Notes: generated by a model not told the origin, from the sequence alone. DNA of 64,000 nt from an uncultured Winogradskyella sp. (GCA_913055905.1 CAJXLB010000001.1:434001-498000); one strand, 5' to 3'. Positions 36,972-46,158 are shown, counted from the stretch's first letter. A program made the numbers and translations.

Positions 36972-38087
36972 ATGACAGATAGCGAGTTAATTTACACTCT
37001 AGCTTTACAACACCTTCCTAAGATAGGTCCTACAACAGCGAAAAAGCTGATTCATCACTGTGGTTCTGCAGAAGCTGTTCTTAAAGAAAAACGAGCGAAT
37101 CTGCTTAAAATCGATGGCATAGGAACGTTAATTGCAGATGCACTGTTTCAAGCTGATTTTTTGGAAGAAGCCGAACATGAACTACGCTTCATCAGGGACA
37201 ATGGTATTGAGGTACATTATTTTATGGACGAAGCTTACCCAGAACGATTAAAACAATGCATAGACGGTCCTATTCTTTTGTTTCAATCCGGCAACATCAA
37301 TATCGGCAACCATTACATTATAAGCATAGTAGGAACGCGCAAGATTACTACAAAAGGCATTGCATTTTGCCAGCGTCTGGTAGAAACTCTAGCGCCTTAT
37401 AACCCTATAATTGTTTCAGGATTTGCTTATGGGACCGATATTACCGCACAAAATGCGGCAGTAAAACACAATCTACAAACTATTGGTTGTTTGGCCCATG
37501 GGTTAAATCAGATATATCCCAAAATACACGAGAAATACGTCGCTCCCATAGAAGCGCACGGAGGTTTCTACACGGATTTTTGGAGTACAGATCCTTTTGA
37601 CCGCAATAATTTTTTAAAACGAAACAGAATCATAGCAGGACTGAGTGAAGCTACAATCGTTATAGAATCTGCTGAAAAGGGTGGTAGTTTAGTGACGGCA
37701 GACATCGCAAATTCCTACGACCGTGAGGTCTTTGCAGTCCCTGGACGCCCTACAGACTCACGAAGTGTGGGCTGCAATAATCTTATTAAATTTCAGAAGG
37801 CCCACTTGCTATCCGATCCATTGGATATCCCTTATATCCTTAATTGGAAATTGGACAATGACGATTCAAAATCCAAGCCAACCTCAATACAGAAACAGTT
37901 ATTTGTAGAATTGGATGAGGATGAAAAACAAGTATATAATTACCTTAAAGCAAATGGCAAGGACCTTTTGGACTCCATTGCACTTCAATGCCAAATACCT
38001 AGTTATAAAGTAGCGAGCCTTCTATTAAATATGGAGCTTAAAGGTGTTGTAAGACCTTTGCCCGGAAAGATGTTTGAGCTTATTTAA
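36972..38087 (+). CDS. dprA: DNA processing protein DprA
   Basis: Loads RecA onto incoming single-stranded DNA during natural transformation. The 371-residue protein has N-terminal helix-hairpin-helix-type helices, the Rossmann-like core with SIVGTRKITTKG, SGFAYGTDITA and FLKRNRIIAGLS, then E-K-G-G-S-L-V-T-A, and a C-terminal winged helix (about 305-371). All family motifs are present. Its stop abuts the trpS stop on the other strand. Confidence 0.96.
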   Translation: MTDSELIYTLALQHLPKIGPTTAKKLIHHCGSAEAVLKEKRANLLKIDGIGTLIADALFQADFLEEAEHELRFIRDNGIEVHYFMDEAYPERLKQCIDGPILLFQSGNINIGNHYIISIVGTRKITTKGIAFCQRLVETLAPYNPIIVSGFAYGTDITAQNAAVKHNLQTIGCLAHGLNQIYPKIHEKYVAPIEAHGGFYTDFWSTDPFDRNNFLKRNRIIAGLSEATIVIESAEKGGSLVTADIANSYDREVFAVPGRPTDSRSVGCNNLIKFQKAHLLSDPLDIPYILNWKLDNDDSKSKPTSIQKQLFVELDEDEKQVYNYLKANGKDLLDSIALQCQIPSYKVASLLLNMELKGVVRPLPGKMFELI

Positions 38088-39056
38088 TTAATACCCAACC
38101 TTGGCTCTAACGCGTTTTAAAACGTCATCTGCCACAACTTTGGCTTTTGCCGCACCTTTGGCCAATGCAGCATCGACTTCATGTAAGTTGTCCATGAAGT
38201 AAGAATACTTCGCTCTGGCATCACCAAAGCGTTCGAGAATAAGCTCAAATAAGGCTTGCTTGGCATGTCCGTAGCCATAACCTCCTTTTTCGTAATTGGC
38301 TTTCATCTGGGCTGTTTCGGCATCAGAGGCCAAAATGGTGTATAATGCAAAACAGTTACAAGTAGACCAATCCTTGGGTTCTTCGAGTGGTGTGCTGTCT
38401 GTTTTTATGGACATAATTTGTTTGCGCAGTTTTTTTTCTGGTAAGAAAATGTCAATGATGTTTCCTTTGCTTTTACTCATTTTGGCACCATCGGTTCCAG
38501 GTATGAGCATCGTGTCTTTTTGGATATCTGCGACAGGCAGCACAAAGGTTTCTCCCATCCTGGCATGAAAACGGGAGGCCACATCACGCGTCATTTCAAT
38601 GTGTTGCTCTTGGTCTTTTCCCACTGGGATTATCTCAGAATCATAGAGTAAAATATCAGCCGCCATAAGCATAGGATAGGTAAATAGGCCACCATTGACA
38701 TCGTCTAATCGATCAGCTTTATCCTTAAAACTGTGGGCCAACTCTAATCGTTTAAATGGAAAGAAGCAATTTAAATACCAAGCCAATTCAGTGACTTGAG
38801 GCACATCGCTTTGTCTGTAAAACACACTTTTTTCAATGTCAAGGCCAAAAGCTAGCCAAGTGGCTGCTGTAGAATAGGTGTTGTGCCGTAAAGTATCTGC
38901 ATCTTTTATTTGAGTAAGCGAATGCAAATCTGCAATAAATAAATAGGATTCATTAGAAGCTTGTTTCGCCTTTTCTATAGCTGGTAAAATTGCGCCTAAA
39001 ATATTACCTAGATGTGGTGTTCCTGTACTTTGTATTCCTGTTAGAATTCTTGCCAT
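38088..39056 (-). CDS. trpS: Tryptophan-tRNA ligase
   Basis: Class I aminoacyl-tRNA synthetase of 322 residues. The HIGH-like motif is T-P-H-L-G-N (near residue 13) and the second signature is A-K-M-S-K-S-K-G-N (near 185). The start is the ATG whose complement is at 39054-39056 (MARILTGIQ); an in-frame ATG ten residues upstream would include a non-conserved extension and the inverted repeat at 39063-39078. Confidence 0.97.
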   Translation of the reverse strand: MARILTGIQSTGTPHLGNILGAILPAIEKAKQASNESYLFIADLHSLTQIKDADTLRHNTYSTAATWLAFGLDIEKSVFYRQSDVPQVTELAWYLNCFFPFKRLELAHSFKDKADRLDDVNGGLFTYPMLMAADILLYDSEIIPVGKDQEQHIEMTRDVASRFHARMGETFVLPVADIQKDTMLIPGTDGAKMSKSKGNIIDIFLPEKKLRKQIMSIKTDSTPLEEPKDWSTCNCFALYTILASDAETAQMKANYEKGGYGYGHAKQALFELILERFGDARAKYSYFMDNLHEVDAALAKGAAKAKVVADDVLKRVRAKVGY

Positions 39057-39062
39057 TACTAT

Positions 39063-39078
39063 ATCCTGCAGGTGCAGG
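39063..39078. promoter_or_regulatory. Inverted repeat upstream of trpS
   Basis: TCCTGCA and TGCAGGA arms (39063-39069 and 39072-39078) separated by GG, 6 bp upstream of the trpS start codon. It may be an operator or a leader hairpin in the trpS message. Function is not known. Confidence 0.35.
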
Positions 39079-39143
39079 AATTTCAATTAAATTAAACTTG
39101 TTTGATAACTGAACGCAAAGATAAATTTTTTAGTTTTGGTTTC

Positions 39144-39893
39144 ATGGTGATTTTCAAATATCCCTTTTGGTTGTTGTACCGCATATGGTTTTACATTTTG
39201 GTGGCCCTGCCAATCATTGTGTTATTTCCGGTGCTTATAATTTCCATTTCAAGGGAACAATGGTATCCTTTCTTTTTTAGATTGGCCAGATTTTGGGCCA
39301 AATTTATTTTAATCGGGATGGGTTTTAGATACCAAATTATAAAAGAGGAAAAACCCGTGAGTGGCCAGAGCTATATGTTTATAGCCAACCACACCTCTAT
39401 GACGGACATCATGCTTATGTTGGTGGCGGTAAAGAATCCTTTTGTTTTTGTGGGAAAAAAAGAATTGGCTAAGATTCCTTTATTTGGCTTTTTTTATAAG
39501 CGAACTTGTATTCTTGTAGACCGAAGCAATGCCGAAAGCAGAAAAGCCGTTTTTCTTAGAGCTCAGCGGCGATTAAAGCAAGGCCTTAGTATTTGCATAT
39601 TTCCTGAAGGCGGTGTGCCCGAGGAGCATATAACCCTTGACGATTTTAAAGATGGTGCCTTTAGGTTGGCCATTAATCACCAAATTCCTGTGGTTCCTTT
39701 AACGTTCTATGATAATAAAAGGCTTTTCTCGTATACATTTTTTAGTGGCGGACCTGGCCGAATGCGAGCCAAAATACATTCCTTTTTAATGACAGCAGGA
39801 CTTACCGTTGAGAAGACAAAAGAATTAAAGGAACAAGCGAGGCAAATAATTTTAAAAGAATTGCTAGAAGGGCCTAAAAAAAAGCTGCCCTAA
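39144..39893 (+). CDS. plsC: 1-acyl-sn-glycerol-3-phosphate acyltransferase
   Basis: Adds the second acyl chain in phosphatidic acid synthesis. It has an N-terminal membrane helix (WLLYRIWFYILVALPIIVL), the catalytic N-H-T-S-M-T-D (HX4D) motif, the F-P-E-G-G motif, and V-V-P-L-T downstream. The ATG at 39144 gives 249 residues; an in-frame TTG at 39102 would add 14 residues and cannot be excluded. The last codons and stop lie inside a hairpin that terminates the opposing operon. Confidence 0.9.
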   Translation: MVIFKYPFWLLYRIWFYILVALPIIVLFPVLIISISREQWYPFFFRLARFWAKFILIGMGFRYQIIKEEKPVSGQSYMFIANHTSMTDIMLMLVAVKNPFVFVGKKELAKIPLFGFFYKRTCILVDRSNAESRKAVFLRAQRRLKQGLSICIFPEGGVPEEHITLDDFKDGAFRLAINHQIPVVPLTFYDNKRLFSYTFFSGGPGRMRAKIHSFLMTAGLTVEKTKELKEQARQIILKELLEGPKKKLP

Positions 39894-39905
39894 CCAGGGG
39901 CAGCT
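39876..39905 (-). terminator. Terminator of the minus-strand sigma/barrel operon, overlapping the end of plsC
   Basis: An 8-bp GC-rich stem (39883-39890 with 39898-39905), loop of 7 nt, with an A-run at 39876-39883 on the plus strand, i.e. a T-run on the minus strand. The plsC stop codon (39891-39893) is in the loop. Confidence 0.8.
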
Positions 39906-39952
39906 CTCATCATCATTGCTAAATTGTGTTGCAATAACCTAACTTAATTAAC

Positions 39953-41458
39953 CTAAAACTTAAAACTTAAACCAGAATACACTCCAATAAAGAATGGCCT
40001 AAAATCACCAGAGGTATTACTAAAGGTATTTATTTGATACTTGAACATGGGTTCAAGATTTATCTTCCATTGTTTAGACAAGCTGTAGTCCATACCTAAT
40101 CCAAAATTGGCACTAAAACTTGTAGAGTTGATGTTATTAGCTTCGCCAATAAGTGTTGAGGTGCCGTTAACTTCAGCATACAATTCATTATCGTTAAGGA
40201 AAAACGTACTAAAGCCACCAATTACATTAACTCCAAACTTTTTATCCATTATCCGATATTCCAACTCTAAAGGCACTTCCAAAAAACCAAAGCGTTGTTC
40301 TAATTGTCCAGATATTTTTGGATTAAATAATTCTGGCGAGGAGACGCGATTCATCATTGCAGAACTCATAATGGCATAAGATTCAGAGCTGCTCATATAA
40401 TCTACATTCTCCATTCTTGCCATGCTATTGGTTTCACTCGCTTCTACACCACTAAAGGCAAATACATCTGAGGTGACTTGGTTAAGGTTAATTCGGTTGA
40501 CACCTACCCTAACTTTAACTCGGTCAGTCACAGCATAGCTACCTGAAATACCATAGCTCATACTAACGTTGCTACCTTTGGAGTTCTCAATAAATTGTTC
40601 ATTTATAGGAGAGCCTTGACCTAAAGAGCTAAAATAAACAGGCGCAACATTTGGAGAAATGCTCCACCTGCTTTGATCAACTTTTTCTTTTTCATTTGTT
40701 TTGTCCTCTTGCGCAGCTATGGCTTCCTCGATAGACTGCTTTTTTAGCTCCTCTTTAAGTAAGGCCTCATCTTTTTTTATTATCCCGTCTTCCACTTTAG
40801 ATTTGGTTGCATTGGTTGGCGCTGTTTCAGTGTTGTTTTGATTTTCTGCAACAGCGTTCTTCTTACTGTCCAAAGATTCCTTGAGGTCTTCATTTAAATC
40901 CTTTTTGTTTAGGATTTTATTTTCAGACGTACGGTTTTCCTTTTTGGTTTTTAAAGGATTATCTGCCACAACAGCGTTAGTAACAGCCCCTTTGGAACTC
41001 TCATTAGTTGGAGTTGACCTTGTATGACTTGCTACCTTGTTCTCGCTCTTAACATTGGTTCGTGCGGACGCACTAGGCGTTAGGGTTTTGTTTTCAGAAG
41101 CTTCTAAATCTGTCTCATTATCTGTATCAGCTACAGAATTCTTTACAGTGTTTTTGTTATTGGTGCTCGTGTTCTCCTTCTTAAGGATTGAAGAACTGTC
41201 TACGGTTTTGGTATTTACCAGCGGATAGTCTTCGGGCTGTGTCTTATCCGGTCTAAGCAATGAAATACCTACGGTTATCAACAACAAAATAGCTGCCGCA
41301 ACGCCACCCAATTGCCACCATATCACGACAGGTCGGCGCTTTTTCTTACGTTTCGGTAAATCACTTTCAATACGACTCCACAACTTTTCATCAGGTGAAA
41401 CCTCGAAATCTTTAAATTTCTCTTGAAAGAGTCTATCTATATGCTTCTTGTCTTTCAT
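39953..41458 (-). CDS. Probable anti-sigma/outer-membrane beta-barrel fusion protein
   Basis: A 501-residue protein in three parts. Residues 1-43 are charged (HIDRLFQEKFKDFEVSPDEKLWSRI), similar to cytoplasmic anti-sigma segments. Residues about 44-68 form a transmembrane helix. A long disordered linker (about 70-262) is rich in Asn, Lys, Thr, Ser and Glu. Residues about 264-501 form alternating strands ending in G-L-S-F-K-F, as in porin-family outer membrane barrels. It lies 5 bp after the ECF sigma gene. A protein that spans both membranes and releases the sigma factor on an outer-membrane signal is an attractive inference, not demonstrated. Confidence 0.7.
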   Translation of the reverse strand: MKDKKHIDRLFQEKFKDFEVSPDEKLWSRIESDLPKRKKKRRPVVIWWQLGGVAAAILLLITVGISLLRPDKTQPEDYPLVNTKTVDSSSILKKENTSTNNKNTVKNSVADTDNETDLEASENKTLTPSASARTNVKSENKVASHTRSTPTNESSKGAVTNAVVADNPLKTKKENRTSENKILNKKDLNEDLKESLDSKKNAVAENQNNTETAPTNATKSKVEDGIIKKDEALLKEELKKQSIEEAIAAQEDKTNEKEKVDQSRWSISPNVAPVYFSSLGQGSPINEQFIENSKGSNVSMSYGISGSYAVTDRVKVRVGVNRINLNQVTSDVFAFSGVEASETNSMARMENVDYMSSSESYAIMSSAMMNRVSSPELFNPKISGQLEQRFGFLEVPLELEYRIMDKKFGVNVIGGFSTFFLNDNELYAEVNGTSTLIGEANNINSTSFSANFGLGMDYSLSKQWKINLEPMFKYQINTFSNTSGDFRPFFIGVYSGLSFKF

Positions 41459-41463
41459 TTACT

Positions 41464-42009
41464 CTATATCGATCGCGAATTCGATTTTTCTTTATAGTCT
41501 TCAATTTTTGTTTTTAAAATCTTTCTCGCTCTTGCAAGATTAGATTTTGATGTCCCTACAGAAATACCAATTAAGTCACTGATTTCATTATGTGAATAAC
41601 CGTCTAAGGCATATAGGTTAAATACCAATCTATAACGGTCTGGTAATTCCTGTATGATTTTTAATAAAAAATCTAGGCTCAAATCCTGGTCATCTATTTC
41701 AATGTTGGAATCTTCAATAGCTTCTTCATTGACAATATCATAGACACCTACATGCTGCCGGTACTTTTGGAGCGCTGTATTTATAGCTATACGTTTTAGC
41801 CAGCCCTCAAAAGACCCTTTATGGTTAAATTGGCCTATTTTATCAAAAATGGTTAAGAACGTTTCGTGCAGATTATCTTCTGCTTCAACATAATTGCGGC
41901 TGTACTTCAGGCAAAGAGAGAATAATTTACTGGCGTACTGCTTGTATAATTGACTCTGTGCTTGAGCATCCTGTTCAATACATTTTTCTATGAGTTGTTT
42001 TAAACTCAC
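41464..42009 (-). CDS. ECF-family RNA polymerase sigma factor
   Basis: A 181-residue sigma-70 family protein of the extracytoplasmic function group. Region 2 lies in residues about 12-80 (QLYKQYASKLFSLCLKYSRN, EDNLHETFLTIFDKI, then FEGWLKRIAIN); region 4 is at about 115-170 (LPDRYRLVFNLYALDGYSHNEISDLI, then SKSNLARARKIL). The downstream membrane protein starts 5 bp after its stop and is its likely regulator. The lipoprotein gene lies 12 bp upstream, so three genes probably form one unit. Confidence 0.95.
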   Translation of the reverse strand: MSLKQLIEKCIEQDAQAQSQLYKQYASKLFSLCLKYSRNYVEAEDNLHETFLTIFDKIGQFNHKGSFEGWLKRIAINTALQKYRQHVGVYDIVNEEAIEDSNIEIDDQDLSLDFLLKIIQELPDRYRLVFNLYALDGYSHNEISDLIGISVGTSKSNLARARKILKTKIEDYKEKSNSRSI

Positions 42010-42021
42010 ATGATTTAGAGA

Positions 42022-42465
42022 TTAATTAGTCACATTTGGAATTTCAGAGTTTGTTAAACCCATTCCAACAGGAACTTCTATAAGGTGATACTGATCGACT
42101 CCGTCTTCATCTTCACCTTGATAGAACTTAAATAAATAGGTATCAAACGATGATACCGTAAAATTGAAACTTACCGTTACCAACTCTTCCTCATCCTCAC
42201 ACGTCATGTTGGTAGAAACAATGTCTACTACGGCAATAGTTCGTTCGTTCTCGTTTATTTCATATATAAAATCATAAAACGAATGACATGTATTTAGCTT
42301 ATCGTAAGTAACACTTATCTCGTAGGTTTGACCAAAAACGAAACTTTCAGGAATGTCAACGCTTTCAATTGGCATAATTTCAAAATAAAAATCATCCAAA
42401 TCATTGTCTACGCTACAAGAGAAAAACATTAGGGGCAATAATGCCAATAACACTATTTTTTTCAT
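42022..42465 (-). CDS. Hypothetical lipoprotein
   Basis: A 147-residue protein with lipoprotein signal (LLALLPLMFFSC, Cys17). The body is acidic, beta-rich, with a run of Asp/Glu after the Cys (V-D-N-D-L-D-D). An acidic start after the lipid Cys can mark surface export in Bacteroidota. It is the first gene of the sigma/anti-sigma unit, which could be a reporter of envelope state. The function is unknown. Confidence 0.65.
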   Translation of the reverse strand: MKKIVLLALLPLMFFSCSVDNDLDDFYFEIMPIESVDIPESFVFGQTYEISVTYDKLNTCHSFYDFIYEINENERTIAVVDIVSTNMTCEDEEELVTVSFNFTVSSFDTYLFKFYQGEDEDGVDQYHLIEVPVGMGLTNSEIPNVTN

Positions 42466-42524
42466 ATTATTTAATCAATCTCATTTCATAGATGCATAAG
42501 TTGCATAAAGGTTGCGTCTAAATA

Positions 42525-42552
42525 AAAAAAATCCTGAATTCTCAGGATTTTT
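42525..42552. terminator. Bidirectional terminator downstream of recA
   Basis: A 6-bp core stem (42532-42537 with 42542-42547) extended by A-run and T-run arms on both sides; loop of 4 nt. It ends recA transcription on the minus strand and could also act on the plus strand. Confidence 0.8.
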
Positions 42553-42555
42553 AGT

Positions 42556-43557
42556 TTAAGCTTCATTGATTATCGCCCTAACTTTTTCTTCGAGTTCGTC
42601 CATTAAGTCCGGATTGTCTATGAGCAGATTTTTAACAGCGTCTCTTCCTTGTCCTAATTTGGTGTCGCCATAGCTAAACCACGAGCCACTTTTCTTAACG
42701 ATATCATGATCTACCGCCAAGTCCAGAATTTCTCCAACTTTAGACACACCTCCACCGTACATAATGTCAAACTCGGCCATTCTAAATGGTGGTGCCACTT
42801 TGTTCTTAACAACCTTAACGCGTGTTTTGTTACCTACAACTTCACCATTGGAATCTTTAATCTGAGTAGACCTTCTAATATCCAGGCGTACGGAAGCATA
42901 AAACTTCAAGGCGTTACCTCCTGTAGTTGTTTCAGGATTACCGAACATTACACCGATTTTTTCACGAAGCTGGTTAATAAAAATCATGGTGCAATTGGTT
43001 TTACTAATAGAGGCAGTTAACTTCCTCAAGGCTTGAGACATTAGTCGTGCATGAAGTCCCATTTTAGAGTCACCCATCTCGCCTTCAATTTCACTTTTAG
43101 GCGTTAAAGCAGCAACAGAGTCTACTACAACAATATCTATGGCTCCAGATCTTACGAGATTGTCTGCAATTTCTAAGGCTTGTTCACCATTATCGGGTTG
43201 TGATATAATTAAATTTTCTAAATCTACGCCTAGTTTTTCTGCATAAAATCTGTCAAAAGCATGTTCTGCATCAATAAACGCAGCGATGCCTCCCGCTTTT
43301 TGGGCCTCTGCAATAGCGTGCAGCGTTAAGGTGGTTTTACCAGAAGACTCTGGTCCATAGATTTCAATAACTCTTCCCCTAGGATAACCACCTACGCCTA
43401 GGGCAATATCTAAGCCCAATGAACCAGAAGAAATGGCATCTACATCTTCAATGGCCTGGTCGCTCATTTTCATTACGGTTCCCTTACCATAAGCTTTATC
43501 CAACTTGTCAAGGGTAAGTTTTAATGCTTTTAATTTAGCCTCTTTCTCGCTACTCAT
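42556..43557 (-). CDS. recA: Recombinase RecA
   Basis: A 333-residue recombinase for homologous recombination and SOS induction. Walker A is GPESSGKTT (residues 68-75), followed by [21 protein letters not shown] and the L2-loop region [13 protein letters not shown]. The C-terminus is short and acidic. It is separated from the sigma operon by a terminator. Confidence 0.99.
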   Translation of the reverse strand: MSSEKEAKLKALKLTLDKLDKAYGKGTVMKMSDQAIEDVDAISSGSLGLDIALGVGGYPRGRVIEIYGPESSGKTTLTLHAIAEAQKAGGIAAFIDAEHAFDRFYAEKLGVDLENLIISQPDNGEQALEIADNLVRSGAIDIVVVDSVAALTPKSEIEGEMGDSKMGLHARLMSQALRKLTASISKTNCTMIFINQLREKIGVMFGNPETTTGGNALKFYASVRLDIRRSTQIKDSNGEVVGNKTRVKVVKNKVAPPFRMAEFDIMYGGGVSKVGEILDLAVDHDIVKKSGSWFSYGDTKLGQGRDAVKNLLIDNPDLMDELEEKVRAIINEA

Positions 43558-43586
43558 AGTCTTGTCTTTTCTATTGATTTGAACAT

Positions 43587-43594
43587 CAAAAATA
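43587..43594 (-). promoter_or_regulatory. Possible -7 element of recA
   Basis: Read on the minus strand this is TATTTTTG, a match to TAnnTTTG, 30 bp before the recA start. No convincing -33 element was found. Confidence 0.4.
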
Positions 43595-43841
43595 CCATTT
43601 ATTTTACTTTTTTTTGATGCCTAACGCAACCATTTTAAAGTTTTTACATCTTACTAATGTAAGTGGAAAAAATTGCTATGAATTTCCCTTTAAGTTAGTG
43701 ATTAGATGTGATGGATTAACCTTAAGAGACCATTGAGTCAAAATTAAAAACATTAGGTGTTCCAATTATTGCAAATTTCTCAGTAATTGAAAAGCCCGTT
43801 AGGATTGACATCATTTAGTAGTTTTAATTTTGGTTGATCTG

Positions 43842-43876
43842 AAAAAGCACTTCTTGTTTACAGAAGTGCTTTTTTC
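43842..43876 (+). terminator. Orphan terminator-like hairpin upstream of trhO
   Basis: A 9-bp perfect stem (43846-43854 with 43862-43870) extended by A and T runs on both sides, with a 7-nt loop and a run of T on the plus strand. No gene on the plus strand ends before it. Confidence 0.75.
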
Positions 43877-43908
43877 TTTCACTTTTTTCCTCAAGTAGTT
43901 TAAAATAA

Positions 43909-43916
43909 TACCTTTG
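43909..43916 (+). promoter_or_regulatory. Probable -7 element of trhO
   Basis: TACCTTTG matches TAnnTTTG and is 34 bp before the ATG at 43951; it is identical to the box before atpB. Confidence 0.5.
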
Positions 43917-43950
43917 TACCTTAATTCTTTAAACTTAAAATTAGTATAGC

Positions 43951-45030
43951 ATGCAACTGTACAATAACTTAAGTGCTAAAGAAAGAGCTGCGCTCATTAA
44001 AGAGGCTGGTAAAGATCGTTTGACGATTTCTTTCTACAAATACGCACTAATTAAAAACACCGAAATTTTTAGAAACCACATGTTTTTGGCATGGGATGAG
44101 CTAGATGTCCTAGGCAGGATTTATATTGCCACCGAAGGTATTAACGCTCAATTATCCGTGCCTGCAGAGAATTTTGAGGCTTTTAAAAACCATTTGGATT
44201 CTATTTCGTTTCTAGAAAATGTTAGATTGAATATTGCCATTGAACAAGACAACTTTTCGTTTTTAAAGCTAAAGGTGAAAGTGCGTCCAAAAATTGTTGC
44301 CGATGGATTAAACGACAGTACGTTTGATGTTACTAACAAGGGCATTCATGTTGGTGCGGAGCAATTTAACGAGCTCATAGAAGATCCAGATACCATTTTG
44401 GTTGATATGCGTAACCATTATGAAAGTGAAATAGGCCACTTTAAAAATGCCATTACACCAGATGTGGATACGTTTAGGCAATCTTTAGACATCATAGAAG
44501 AAGATTTAAAGGAACATAAGGAGGACAAAAAGTTAGTCATGTATTGCACCGGTGGGATTCGTTGTGAAAAGGCTAGTGCCTATTATAAACACAAAGGGTT
44601 TAAAAATGTATTCCAATTAGAGGGTGGCATAATTAACTACACACGCGAAGTAAAGTCAAAAGGCCTTGAAAATAAGTTTGTTGGAAAGAACTTTGTTTTT
44701 GATGAAAGACGTGCTGAGCGCATAAGTGATGATGTCATAGCCAGCTGCCACCAATGCGGTAAACCAGCAGATGTCCATACAAATTGTGCCAATGAAGCCT
44801 GCCATTTACTTTTTATTCAGTGTGATGACTGTAAAAAAGAAATGGAAAACTGTTGTTCAGTGTCTTGCATGGAAATCAATAGGCTCCCCTACGAGGAACA
44901 GAAAGCCTTGCGAAAAGGCCAAGGCAATAGCAACGATATATTTAAAAAGGGAAGAGCAGATCATTTGAGAAAGGATAAGAACTTAAGGAATATTAAAGAA
45001 CACTTCAAGGCGGCACAGCCAGAACTTTAA
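43951..45030 (+). CDS. trhO: tRNA uridine(34) hydroxylase, oxygen-dependent (TrhO/YceA)
   Basis: Hydroxylates U34 of some tRNAs to give 5-hydroxyuridine. The 359-residue protein has an N-terminal acylphosphatase-like domain (with T-E-G-I-N-A-Q), a rhodanese domain with catalytic Cys in M-Y-C-T-G-G-I-R-C-E-K, and the family C-terminal Cys-rich segment (C-H-Q-C-G-K, C-D-D-C-K, C-C-S-V-S-C), which probably binds zinc. The plan is as in E. coli YceA. The radical SAM gene follows after 20 bp. Confidence 0.95.
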   Translation: MQLYNNLSAKERAALIKEAGKDRLTISFYKYALIKNTEIFRNHMFLAWDELDVLGRIYIATEGINAQLSVPAENFEAFKNHLDSISFLENVRLNIAIEQDNFSFLKLKVKVRPKIVADGLNDSTFDVTNKGIHVGAEQFNELIEDPDTILVDMRNHYESEIGHFKNAITPDVDTFRQSLDIIEEDLKEHKEDKKLVMYCTGGIRCEKASAYYKHKGFKNVFQLEGGIINYTREVKSKGLENKFVGKNFVFDERRAERISDDVIASCHQCGKPADVHTNCANEACHLLFIQCDDCKKEMENCCSVSCMEINRLPYEEQKALRKGQGNSNDIFKKGRADHLRKDKNLRNIKEHFKAAQPEL

Positions 45031-45050
45031 AGGCGTTAAACAAGTACCGC

Positions 45051-46055
45051 ATGAATATTTATAGACTCTTGAAGCTTAACCGAAAGATTAAAAACCATAG
45101 GGTTAAGTTTCTTGGACTCTATTTGCTGCATACCTTTAACAAACGCTATTTGGCGGTGAATCTAGATCCTGTTATGGCCTGTAATCTGCGCTGTAAGATG
45201 TGCTATTTCACAGATGCCGATTATGTAAAAACCTTAAAAGGCCAATTTAAGGAAGACGATCTGGAATTGGTTGCAAAGGCAATATTCAATAGAGCCCTTA
45301 AACTACAGCTCGGCTGTGGCACGGAGCCTACCTTATATAAGAATTTGCCAAAGCTTGTTGCTTTAGGTAAGGCTTACAAGGTGCCCTATATCTCTATTAC
45401 AACCAATGCTAATTTATTGACCGAGGAAAAAATTGAAGACTTGCTAAGAGCTGGCCTCAATGAATTTATCATCTCCTTGCATGGCGTAACAAAGGAATCC
45501 TATGAGAGTTTCATGAAAAAGGGAAACTATGAAAAGTTTCAGAATGCATTCTTGGCATTTAGTAAACTTAAGCGCAAGTACGACTTCAAAGTGAGGATAA
45601 ATTATACGTTTAATAAAGACAACTTCCACGAACTCAAGGATATTTTTAAATATTTCAACCCACAAAGCTTTGATATTTTGCAGATTAGACCTATTAGAAA
45701 AATAGGAAATACAGAGTATAATGATTTTGATATTTCGTCATTAGCGCAAGACTACCCAGAAATAATTGATGAACTAAGAGCTACCTGTAATAATAATGCC
45801 ATCACCTTTTTGGCACCGTCTAGCATTGAGGAACTCGACGAAAAAAACGCCTCCAGTGTTATCTTTAATTACACATTTTGCTATGTGTCACCAAGTTCAT
45901 TTTGGAAAGAAGGATTTAACTGGAGAGAGACCTCATTTAATGAATTTTCCAAACAGATTGGCTGGGGCAGAACATTGTTCAAAAATATTTTTAAGTCAGA
46001 ATCAGAATTAAAATCACTATCCGATCGGCTCAATTACGAAATTGAGTTTAGTTAA
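45051..46055 (+). CDS. Radical SAM protein of unknown substrate
   Basis: A 334-residue enzyme with the radical SAM cluster motif C-N-L-R-C-K-M-C (CxxxCxxC, about residues 44-51) and a G-C-G-T-E-P motif near residue 88 corresponding to the SAM-binding GGEP region. No SPASM or twitch cluster is visible; the only later cysteines are isolated. The C-terminal region is F-, W- and S-rich. It follows trhO closely, so a tRNA-related role is possible. The substrate is unknown. Confidence 0.85.
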   Translation: MNIYRLLKLNRKIKNHRVKFLGLYLLHTFNKRYLAVNLDPVMACNLRCKMCYFTDADYVKTLKGQFKEDDLELVAKAIFNRALKLQLGCGTEPTLYKNLPKLVALGKAYKVPYISITTNANLLTEEKIEDLLRAGLNEFIISLHGVTKESYESFMKKGNYEKFQNAFLAFSKLKRKYDFKVRINYTFNKDNFHELKDIFKYFNPQSFDILQIRPIRKIGNTEYNDFDISSLAQDYPEIIDELRATCNNNAITFLAPSSIEELDEKNASSVIFNYTFCYVSPSSFWKEGFNWRETSFNEFSKQIGWGRTLFKNIFKSESELKSLSDRLNYEIEFS

Positions 46056-46158
46056 CATTCACTTTAGAAGTCGTTCTAATAATACTATCTTTACAGTATA
46101 ATTTAATATTAACAAGACTCGGTTAACATCATCGTTGACTGGATTATATAAAGACTTT

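Larger units (their letters stand above)
43558..43950. other. 393-bp intergenic region between recA and trhO
   Basis: The region contains a possible -7 box for recA on the minus strand (43587-43594), a terminator at 43842-43876 and a -7 box for trhO at 43909-43916. Between 43617 and 43840 no gene is supported; one 39-codon frame (43617-43736, plus) looks like chance. Confidence 0.6.

Noticed and set aside
39102..39143. TTG at 39102 as the plsC start
   Set aside because: Not excluded, but the ATG at 39144 starts just before the membrane helix and is the simpler model.
43617..43736. A 39-codon frame between recA and trhO
   Set aside because: Composition and position give no support; it overlaps the recA promoter region.
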